From: a virus | Virus record (IMG/VR): IMGVR_UViG_3300024289_001078 | Location: 1-21,319 of that record | Strand: one strand, 5' to 3' | DNA: 21,319 bases | In this document: in pieces, positions 15,505 through 21,319 of the stretch | How the letters are laid out: every line of letters starts with the position of its first letter | How positions within the stretch are numbered: position 1 is the first letter of the stretch | Notes under the pieces: generated by a model | What the model saw: only the letters and a program-made list of their open reading frames with translations | What the model was told of the DNA's origin: nothing | Database searches by the model: none | Position numbers and translations under genes: made by a program

Positions 15505-16868
15505 TATGCAATAAGGGAATCAGATATAGTGGGTGTTGCGCTGTAAGGAAGTGTGAAACCACCCGAACCAGTGGTAAATAGTCTGTCAAACAATACTTGA
15601 AATGTGTTGTTGGTGTACGTCAGAGTGCTTGCCTGCCCATTGGTAACCGTTGCAAGGCTTTTTGAAAATGTAATATCCACCCTCTCAGAGGTCGTAAGTG
15701 GATCTGATGCAAGTCCCAGAACAGATATAAAAGGTCCACCTGTGTAAAGTTCTGTCATTTCAGTAAGGACAAGTCTATCCATGTATACTTGGGTATTTTC
15801 TGCCGTTGTGCACCTTATGCGTAGATACACTTCCGAGGGAGTCTTTGAACCAATTACGAAAGATCCAGTAAAGGATGTGTAACTTGCTGTCAGAGTGTTC
15901 AGGTTGGCACTAAATGCAAGGTAATTGTTTGAATCGTCAGTAAGTATGTTCCCTGTGGAATCCACCAAATCAATTGCTATGGATCCTGTCGTTAGTGCTG
16001 TTGGTGCTTTTGCCCTGAAGTGAAAAGCGTACACATTCCGTGCAGTGATGCTAATAGACACGTCCTGTTGAAGCCTAACATCAGACGTGATATTACCAAC
16101 AATCTTCAATCCATCTGTGGTAGTAACCCAGTGTGTACCAGCAGTACCGTAGGATCCTACACTACTCCATCCAGCGGGAGCAGTCGCAGTGGTTGTACTT
16201 GCAATTGTGAACGTGCCATTTTCCAAAATGTTACCCTCAGACTGCGATGCAGTTAAATTGGTTCTGGAAAGTGTTACATCAGAACCAGAACCAGCCGGGT
16301 AATCATAGTTGTACACATCCGTTGCAGAATCCACCGTCTTTACACTAAATTGCTCATTACCTGCGCTTGTTCCACCTGTGTAGGAATCTGCACTAACCTC
16401 AAGTCTTAATGTTTCCGCAATGGTAAACTGGTTATCCCCACCGTCCCTGTTCTTTAGTGCGACCAGAACAGTATTTTTGTTTGTCGAATCTGTAATTGTA
16501 AATGTCGTGCTCATTGCTCTTACCGTTTTGCTATCCAATCGCATTTGGCGCAGTAGTTCAGTCATACAACTGCTAAGGTCAGCAGGAATTAGTGGGTCGT
16601 GCGCCCGTACAGAGTCGATAACCACACTACTTGCAACATTTAAAAGAAGATCCGGTATAAGATTGCTGACAGTACCAATTTGGCCATCAATAGAAGGAAT
16701 GTAATCCAAAATAAGCGATGTTTTACCATTACCTGTGAACTTGTTTACAAATGCCGGGGATTTTACATTTACAAGTGATTTTTGAAAGGTGTTTATATCG
16801 GATAAAAACCCCCCAATAAGTCCTATTTTGGTAAATATACCATAAGTTCCATCGTAGTCTATAGCCAT
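15504..16868 (-). CDS. Virion protein with inserted CBM-like jelly-roll domain (454 aa)
   Basis: The N-terminal 1-120 (MAIDYDGTYGIFTKIGLIGG, then LLLNVASSVVIDS) resembles the start of structural proteins I recall from planctomycete phage clusters. Residues about 213-370 look like a complete CBM4/9-type jelly roll: NILENGTF, PAGWSSVG, LQQDVSI, YAFHFRAKAP and the closing VYMDRLVLTEM. The region after it (to 454) resumes the Ser/Thr-rich style of the N-terminal part. GGGGG lies six bases before the ATG, embedded in the upstream gene's end. It could be a tail-associated or decoration protein that binds host sugars; a capsid role is not excluded. The jelly-roll call is fairly secure, the virion role is inferred. 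Confidence 0.72.
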   Translation of the reverse strand: MAIDYDGTYGIFTKIGLIGGFLSDINTFQKSLVNVKSPAFVNKFTGNGKTSLILDYIPSIDGQIGTVSNLIPDLLLNVASSVVIDSVRAHDPLIPADLSSCMTELLRQMRLDSKTVRAMSTTFTITDSTNKNTVLVALKNRDGGDNQFTIAETLRLEVSADSYTGGTSAGNEQFSVKTVDSATDVYNYDYPAGSGSDVTLSRTNLTASQSEGNILENGTFTIASTTTATAPAGWSSVGSYGTAGTHWVTTTDGLKIVGNITSDVRLQQDVSISITARNVYAFHFRAKAPTALTTGSIAIDLVDSTGNILTDDSNNYLAFSANLNTLTASYTSFTGSFVIGSKTPSEVYLRIRCTTAENTQVYMDRLVLTEMTELYTGGPFISVLGLASDPLTTSERVDITFSKSLATVTNGQASTLTYTNNTFQVLFDRLFTTGSGGFTLPYSATPTISDSLIA

Positions 16869-16870
16869 TT

Positions 16871-17467
16871 TTAACCCCCAATTGTGTCGTTTGGACCGCT
16901 AGTAGATGTGCTTGTCGCAGTATTGGAAGAAAAGCTTACGCCACCAACTGGCGTAAATGGAAATGTTGCATTGAAACCACCGCCAGCCCAAGAGTCAGTG
17001 TTTAATGATCCAGATGGCTTGATATAAGGCATCTGCGCTTTGTTTCCATCAATAGGACTTAGTGGATAAGTAAGTGTGGATGTACCGGGATCATAAACAG
17101 TTTGACATATGTAAATAATTCTTCCAGCAGCTTGGTATATTTGTGTTTTACCGTCACTATGTAATATTGGTGCTCCAAGCTGAATATCTGCAACCTCTAC
17201 AACATCATCTTCATTATCTTTGTAAACAGACTGAATGTATGGAATATCAGGAGCAGCATTTAACCTCACAAACTGGAATGCTAGCTCTTTCCTAGTAACT
17301 GGCTGAGATGTTTTAATGACTTTTGTTGCAGCACCGTAGTTACCCAGTCCTTTGACAGCTATTTTGTTACCTATCGTGGAGTAATGCACTGTCACATTAG
17401 CCACTAAGTATGGGTAAAGTGCGTGTGATCCACTTATTAAAGTTTCTCTTAGGGATGCTGTAGCCAT
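16871..17467 (-). CDS. Hypothetical phage structural-region protein (198 aa)
   Basis: No family recognised. The product starts MATASLRETLISG, has alternating hydrophobic and polar strands (VRLNAAPDIPYIQSVY, YQAAGRIIYICQTVY) and a low-complexity Gly/Ser/Thr-rich C-terminus (GGVSFSSNTATSTSTSG) ending TIGG. No membrane helix or catalytic motif. The upstream Shine-Dalgarno signal is weak (only TAAG-like). It lies ten bases from the previous gene, so it is probably translated by coupling. Context between tail-type proteins suggests a virion component. Confidence 0.75.
   Translation of the reverse strand: MATASLRETLISGSHALYPYLVANVTVHYSTIGNKIAVKGLGNYGAATKVIKTSQPVTRKELAFQFVRLNAAPDIPYIQSVYKDNEDDVVEVADIQLGAPILHSDGKTQIYQAAGRIIYICQTVYDPGTSTLTYPLSPIDGNKAQMPYIKPSGSLNTDSWAGGGFNATFPFTPVGGVSFSSNTATSTSTSGPNDTIGG
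16875..16879 (-). promoter_or_regulatory. Embedded Shine-Dalgarno site GGGGG for the 454-aa gene
   Basis: GGGGG then TTAAAA then ATG at 16868; it lies over the Ile-Gly-Gly-stop end of the upstream 198-residue gene. Confidence 0.65.
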
Positions 17468-17477
17468 GGTGTATTAC

Positions 17478-18140
17478 TTAGAAGTTGGAAGGGATTTTTA
17501 TAAGTCCGCTATAGGCATCATTAATTACCTGTATGAACTGTAGAGCATATAGCTTTGCATTATCTGAACCCAAATCTGCGTAATTGCTCCAGTTTGCACT
17601 CAAGTGCTCAAAAACAATTTTCCATCTTGCTGCCGGGTCTTGAACCCCGGCAGCATAGGCAGAGTACCATTTTTGGAATGCTTCTTTTCCTGTGAGGTTA
17701 TCTCCAAGGCGTGTTTGATATTGCCCAGCAGGCAACTTGGTGTACCTGCTCACAATTACCCAATTACCATTTGCATTTTTTTCTGGTACATTTACTTCCA
17801 TAGTTGGAAAAGGGACATATCTTTTCCTGCGCAAAGGTGAAAATGGGAACCTGCTTGAAAAATACTGGGCTATCTGCGCATTAAATAATTTAAAGTAGGT
17901 TGCCTTGTTAAAATTAAAAAGTGCTTGGTTTATTAAAACTGGTTGCACTTTTGGTAGTAACATATTCTCGGTTTTTGGTACTACCGTGGAGTTGTTTTTA
18001 CCTGTATTGGTTGGAGTAGACTTGCCCCTTGATTCCGTGTGGTATCTGAAATAACGTACCCTCTTCACCTTGCACAGATTAGTTGTGCACCCTTCAGATA
18101 TGTTGGTTTGACCGTAATCAAAACATGTCTTTGTTACCAT
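17478..18140 (-). CDS. Hypothetical phage structural-region protein (220 aa)
   Basis: No family recognised. The N-terminal 45 residues are Cys- and Arg/Lys-rich (MVTKTCFDYGQTNISEGCTT, then CKVKRVRYFRYH); a polar linker follows, then a more ordered region with RFPFSPLRRKRYVPFP, EKNANGNWVIVSRY and helical segments near 170-210 (WKIVFEHLSANWSNYADLG). A later start at the Met near residue 60 is possible. The start at 18140 lies two bases after the upstream stop, with GGAG eleven bases away. Membership in the structural operon is clear; the function is unknown. Confidence 0.75.
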   Translation of the reverse strand: MVTKTCFDYGQTNISEGCTTNLCKVKRVRYFRYHTESRGKSTPTNTGKNNSTVVPKTENMLLPKVQPVLINQALFNFNKATYFKLFNAQIAQYFSSRFPFSPLRRKRYVPFPTMEVNVPEKNANGNWVIVSRYTKLPAGQYQTRLGDNLTGKEAFQKWYSAYAAGVQDPAARWKIVFEHLSANWSNYADLGSDNAKLYALQFIQVINDAYSGLIKIPSNF

Positions 18141-18142
18141 GG

Positions 18143-19843
18143 TTATTCAGTCTCCATCTGTGCTAAAGAGGGATCATTGCCCATGGGTAGTACACGCTCG
18201 TAAGTGGAATCATCATTCTTTCTATTTTGCTCGTTGTAACTGAAAACCTTTTTAGTCTTGTCGTCCAAAGGAGGCTCATCAGGATTGTGGCGTATGGACT
18301 CCACAAACAACTGCTCCAAGTATGTTCCACGCATTTGATCGAACTTCTCATCCCTAACCTTAATAATTTCCAGATTTTGCAAATCGCTGTTTGGTTTCTC
18401 ATCTATAAAGGATTTTACCGTTACACCCTTTATACCTTGGGACTCTTGGAAAAATGTAAGTTTTTTAGCGTGAGCCTCTTTAAGGTCAAATTTTGCAGAA
18501 CCTTGTGTAAATGTTGGTTTAAGTGCAATGTTTGATAGTGTTGCTTCGTTTGAATTAACTAGTGAATCCACAGTGTCTAATACGCCGGACAGGCGAGTAA
18601 CATGAAATTTCACAAAAGATCCTATTACATCTTCTTCCAGAGATATTGTGTACATACCGGAATACGGTTTATAAGGTATTCTTTTTTCAATGATAAAAAG
18701 TGCCAGATATTCCAACTCGTGTTTTTCTGACAAGTTGTTACCGTAGATTGTAATATCAATCTTGTCTTCACGCAATGGCATAAATGAACTAGCAAAGTCT
18801 TTTATTCCAGTAAATGCAGTATTAAACCTTGACCCTGCACTTCCACCAGAACCTGTTATAGTATTTACCACCGCATTGATACCGCTTGATATGGAGTCTG
18901 AGAGGGATTTCTGCGAGACTGTAAGGTATTGTTTTACCTCCAACCGAGTAATGTTTTTCATTTTTGGGTAGGGTATGTCAGACACATTATTTATTGTTGC
19001 TTTTTCCGAAGACTTTCTCTTCCTTGTGTCCAAATGGTGGTGCATTTCCCTGTCAACGAAAGAGTACTCAAGCTTGAGGGAGTCTGGTGATAATTTGCAT
19101 TTGACCACATCCCTCTTAAAACCAATTGGGGATGGAATATTTAGCCATTCCCTAAAATCGTCTGGTGAGTATTTATGCCGTACTAAATAATCTGATCTGA
19201 AATGCGCAACTCCCATAACTTTTCGTGTTGTGTAAAAATCCTGATCAATTTCGTGCTCCATTACAAACTGGTTGGAAACCATTGGGTATTCTGGAGCACC
19301 AAACCTAAAAGATTCATTTATGTCTGTGGATACCACAAACTCTACCACCATGGATTGCAAACCGCTGACACTGCGGACAGTTAGGGAAACTGGTTTAGGT
19401 CCATTATTGCAATCAACTAGAGCATCAACGGATGGAGACTCCAGCATAACACTATCCCCAACCACATACTTAAGCTTTTGCCGTGGTTGCATGAGCATGT
19501 GTCGCAATAAACTTTCAATTCTTGCTACTGGTGGCAGCTTTAGGGGATTGTTACCATACACCGAAAAAGCTGGATCACTTGCACCACCATTGCTGTTGGG
19601 ACCGTCCGTTGGTTCGTTAGTGTAACAGGTGGAAAATGATGCGTATGCATCCTTGGGAAGTTCTGAATAATCTATATCTGTGTCAGGGTACACCACAGCG
19701 TTAATGGAAAGAATATGTCTGGTGTACATATAATGTGTACGCTCTTTGTCAGAGTACACTGGTTCTTTTTTATACTCATTCAGCTTTACAATATTTAATT
19801 TGATGGGGCCGTACCTGAGGTAATTAGCTGAGTTAGTAGCCAT
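18143..19843 (-). CDS. Tail/baseplate-type structural protein (566 aa)
   Basis: The product starts MATNSANYLRYGPIKLNIV and then has YMYTRHILSINAVV, a start I associate with large structural proteins in planctomycete phage-like clusters. Residues about 90-270 look like mixed beta strands; LNIPSPIGFKRDV and a Lys/Arg-rich helix (LDTRKRKSSEKA) follow. A probable amphipathic helix with Gly/Ser spacers lies near 310-345. The C-terminus is charged (EPPLDDKTKKVFSY). GGGGGTGA lies six bases before the ATG; the start overlaps the upstream stop by 11 bases. No enzymatic motif seen. Tail sheath, hub or baseplate wedge are all possible. Confidence 0.72.
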   Translation of the reverse strand: MATNSANYLRYGPIKLNIVKLNEYKKEPVYSDKERTHYMYTRHILSINAVVYPDTDIDYSELPKDAYASFSTCYTNEPTDGPNSNGGASDPAFSVYGNNPLKLPPVARIESLLRHMLMQPRQKLKYVVGDSVMLESPSVDALVDCNNGPKPVSLTVRSVSGLQSMVVEFVVSTDINESFRFGAPEYPMVSNQFVMEHEIDQDFYTTRKVMGVAHFRSDYLVRHKYSPDDFREWLNIPSPIGFKRDVVKCKLSPDSLKLEYSFVDREMHHHLDTRKRKSSEKATINNVSDIPYPKMKNITRLEVKQYLTVSQKSLSDSISSGINAVVNTITGSGGSAGSRFNTAFTGIKDFASSFMPLREDKIDITIYGNNLSEKHELEYLALFIIEKRIPYKPYSGMYTISLEEDVIGSFVKFHVTRLSGVLDTVDSLVNSNEATLSNIALKPTFTQGSAKFDLKEAHAKKLTFFQESQGIKGVTVKSFIDEKPNSDLQNLEIIKVRDEKFDQMRGTYLEQLFVESIRHNPDEPPLDDKTKKVFSYNEQNRKNDDSTYERVLPMGNDPSLAQMETE

Positions 19844-20378
19844 CGTTTGTCACCCCCAGCATGTACCTGCATTCGAAAGCAAGGATGGAAATACCGTATT
19901 GCTTTTGCGCATCCTTCTCGTCACCACCCCTTGTGTAACCATCCTGAGAGTGTCCCACAAAGTCTTGTATGGGTTGTGTCATGCGCATTGGTTCAATCAG
20001 AAGATCATTACCAGATGAATCCTTGAGCCTTCGAAGGTGGAGCAGGTTTATAACCTGCTCCTCCCTTGCGAGGTGTCCTAAGGTAGGATCTAGCAACCAC
20101 CTCTCGTCACTGTTGGAAACATCCACACCAAACCTTGTGCGAATTGCCACATACATCTGCCTTTGCACGACAGATGCAAGCCTTCCACTACCCTGCACAA
20201 ATCCATCTTCTGGTGTGGGGGAACCCGGTCTGATAATGAAGTCCTGATCACCTGTGAAATTGGGAATAATTGTTTTTGCAACCAGCAGAACCTTGTGGGA
20301 TCCCACTGCAAGTTCGTTCACTAGCAATGTCTTGATCGCAGTGAGTATGTTACCCGTGTTGCTCTTTATTAATGCCAT
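19833..20378 (-). CDS. Tail-completion-like or neck-like phage protein (181 aa)
   Basis: The product starts MALIKSNTGNILTAIKTLLV and contains FIIRPGSPTPEDG, RQMYVAIRTRFGVD and near the end ISILAFECRYMLG. A helix followed by an antiparallel beta sheet, ending in a strand like 'FECRYxL', is the style of small tail-completion or terminator proteins, though no named family is certain. AGGA lies five bases before the ATG, and the start overlaps the upstream stop by one base (TAATG). Its place between the long Lys/Glu-rich protein and the 566-residue structural protein supports a tail role. Confidence 0.7.
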   Translation of the reverse strand: MALIKSNTGNILTAIKTLLVNELAVGSHKVLLVAKTIIPNFTGDQDFIIRPGSPTPEDGFVQGSGRLASVVQRQMYVAIRTRFGVDVSNSDERWLLDPTLGHLAREEQVINLLHLRRLKDSSGNDLLIEPMRMTQPIQDFVGHSQDGYTRGGDEKDAQKQYGISILAFECRYMLGVTNDGY

Positions 20379-21319
20379 TACAGTCCTAACTCGCTGAAGT
20401 AGGGCAATTGAATGTTTACATACGAGTAAGACGGTGCGGTTTGCATTGGGAACCCGCTTCCCACAGAACTTGCAAAAGTGCCACCACCCCCACTATTCCC
20501 ACCTACTGGTGGTAAAGGTGGAGTATTATCGTGCCTTTCCCCTGTTGGCACTCTTGGTATGTGAGGTTCTCTGTTTTCTCTTGGTTCTTTAGGTTCTTTA
20601 GTTTCTTTGGGTTCAGTAGTCTCACGTGGTTCATGTGGTTCTGCACGTGGTTCATGTGGTTCTGCACGTGGTTCATGTGGTTCATGTGGTTCATGTGGTT
20701 CAGTAGTCTCACGTGGTTCACGTAGAGTACTTCTAGGGGCTTTGCTTTCTTCGCCACGAATGTGCCTAAAAGTATCTATTTGATCATGTCGAATATCTCT
20801 GTGCTCTTGAGTATCTTTTATATCTTGAATTTTTTCTTGAGTTTTTTGTTGAGCTATTTCCTGAATTTTGGAACTACGTGCATTAGTCTGAGATTTATAC
20901 TCTTTAGTAGCCTCTGCTTTTTGCTCTGGAGTAATATCAGGTTTTTTTACTTTCTCCATGTATGTATCAAAAAGTAATTGCTCTGAGGGAGTTTCAGCAT
21001 CATTTTCAATTTGTTCTTTAGCATCCTGTTTAGCATTAGTTTCAATTTGCTCAGTTTTAGAGCTAACCTCGTTAGCGTTTTTAGAACTCCTTGCGCTTTG
21101 AGATTTATAATCTTTAATCCCACCTGCAACATCAGTTGCAGCATTTTTAGTGTTTCCGGTATTGTACCCAATGTCCCTAACAACTCTTTGTTTGGCTAAT
21201 CTATCTATTTGCTCGGAGGAAAGGTTTTGATTTTCTTTCCTACCTGCTATTTCTGCACGAGCCTGCTTGTATTTAAGGTCATAGTTGGCAACAGATGTGT
21301 AAACCTCGTGCCCACTATC
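20378..21319 (-). CDS. Long Lys/Glu/Gln-rich coiled-coil protein, 5'-incomplete (at least 313 aa)
   Basis: The frame of this gene stays open through the right edge, so the true start is outside the window. An internal ATG at 20959 has no Shine-Dalgarno site and should not be taken as the start. In the visible part, N-terminal residues form helical, charged segments with two copies of a YKSQ...ARSSK motif at 21080-21112 and 20867-20902 (70 residues apart). A proline/glutamate/histidine tract (EPHEPHEPHEPRAEPHEPRA) and Lys/Glu-Pro repeats follow, then a Gly-rich segment (GGNSGGGGTF) and a conserved-looking end PSYSYVNIQLPYFSELGL. This could be the C-terminus of a tape-measure, scaffold or portal-associated protein; no fold is diagnostic. 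Confidence 0.8.
   Translation of the reverse strand, partial: DSGHEVYTSVANYDLKYKQARAEIAGRKENQNLSSEQIDRLAKQRVVRDIGYNTGNTKNAATDVAGGIKDYKSQSARSSKNANEVSSKTEQIETNAKQDAKEQIENDAETPSEQLLFDTYMEKVKKPDITPEQKAEATKEYKSQTNARSSKIQEIAQQKTQEKIQDIKDTQEHRDIRHDQIDTFRHIRGEESKAPRSTLREPRETTEPHEPHEPHEPRAEPHEPRAEPHEPRETTEPKETKEPKEPRENREPHIPRVPTGERHDNTPPLPPVGGNSGGGGTFASSVGSGFPMQTAPSYSYVNIQLPYFSELGL
20611..20723 (-). repeat. In-frame tandem repeat array (EPH / EPHEPRA)
   Basis: Two perfect 21-base units (20631-20651, 20652-20672) are followed by three 9-base units (20673-20699). The array is bounded by a 22-base direct repeat (20612-20633 and 20699-20720). Unit lengths are multiples of three, so copy-number changes keep the frame. 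It encodes a Pro-Glu-His-rich linker. Confidence 0.9.

Noticed and set aside
20611-20723. CRISPR-like array
   Set aside because: Units are 9 and 21 bases, directly abutting without unique spacers, in frame within a coding sequence; it is a protein repeat.
20378-20959. A complete 193-residue gene starting at ATG 20959
   Set aside because: The frame continues open to the window edge with the same sequence style, and no ribosome site precedes this ATG.
20947-21183. A 78-residue Leu/Lys-rich minus-strand frame
   Set aside because: It is an alternative reading of the same DNA as the long Lys/Glu/Gln-rich protein, which has the better frame and internal repeats.
46-21199. Many plus-strand open frames of 60-140 codons
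   Set aside because: They lie opposite well-supported minus-strand genes, have no matching ribosome sites or recognisable domains, and many show odd low-complexity Cys/His/Ser-rich translations typical of antisense shadows.

Overview
The window is a densely packed piece of a tailed bacteriophage or prophage. All 21 supported coding regions are on the minus strand, so transcription runs from right (21319) to left (1). The genes abut or overlap; the largest gap between coding regions is 29 bases (982-1010). I therefore see no independent promoter, terminator, RNA gene or long non-coding stretch, and the region reads as one polycistronic unit. Phage identity rests on a tyrosine integrase, a YqaJ-type recombination exonuclease, collagen-like and Mtd-N-type tail-fibre proteins and a run of small membrane proteins around a peptidase. 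The host is probably a planctomycete. This rests on remembered resemblance of several proteins (small protein 1919-2191, peptidase 3125-3937, Cys-rich protein 4073-4459, structural proteins 12733-16868 and 18143-20378) to families I associate with planctomycete genomes; I could not search, and hold it at about 50 percent.

Layout in transcription order. (1) 21319-16871, virion/tail assembly genes. The first is a long Lys/Glu/Gln-rich protein whose frame stays open through the right edge of the window; it has an EPH/EPRA repeat tract and may be the end of a tape-measure-like or scaffold-like protein. It is followed by a 181-residue protein, a 566-residue structural candidate and two unknowns. 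(2) 16868-12733, a protein with a CBM-like jelly-roll insertion and a large 923-residue tail or baseplate candidate. (3) 12731-4452, the host-contact apparatus: a 1052-residue collagen-like fibre, a 434-residue fibre protein, a 79-residue Mtd-N-like protein and an 1187-residue TIG-domain fibre/adhesin. (4) 4459-2181, a presumed lysis and envelope cassette: Cys-rich zinc-ribbon-like protein, small membrane protein, papain-like cysteine peptidase with a Cys-rich linker, a membrane-anchored thioredoxin-fold-like protein and two more small membrane proteins. (5) 2191-1, DNA metabolism and integration: a small conserved-looking protein, the YqaJ exonuclease, a GNA1-like acetyltransferase (TTG start) and the tyrosine integrase.

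The most interesting points are the eukaryote-style GNA1-like acetyltransferase between exonuclease and integrase; a metallothionein-like cysteine tract in the candidate endolysin; a sharp change in TGCA word frequency inside the 1187-residue fibre gene that marks a chimeric gene; repeat modules shared between adjacent fibre and baseplate genes; Shine-Dalgarno sequences embedded in gene ends so that three proteins finish in Ile-Gly-Gly; and a 5'-incomplete long gene at the right edge that an ATG-only reading would truncate.
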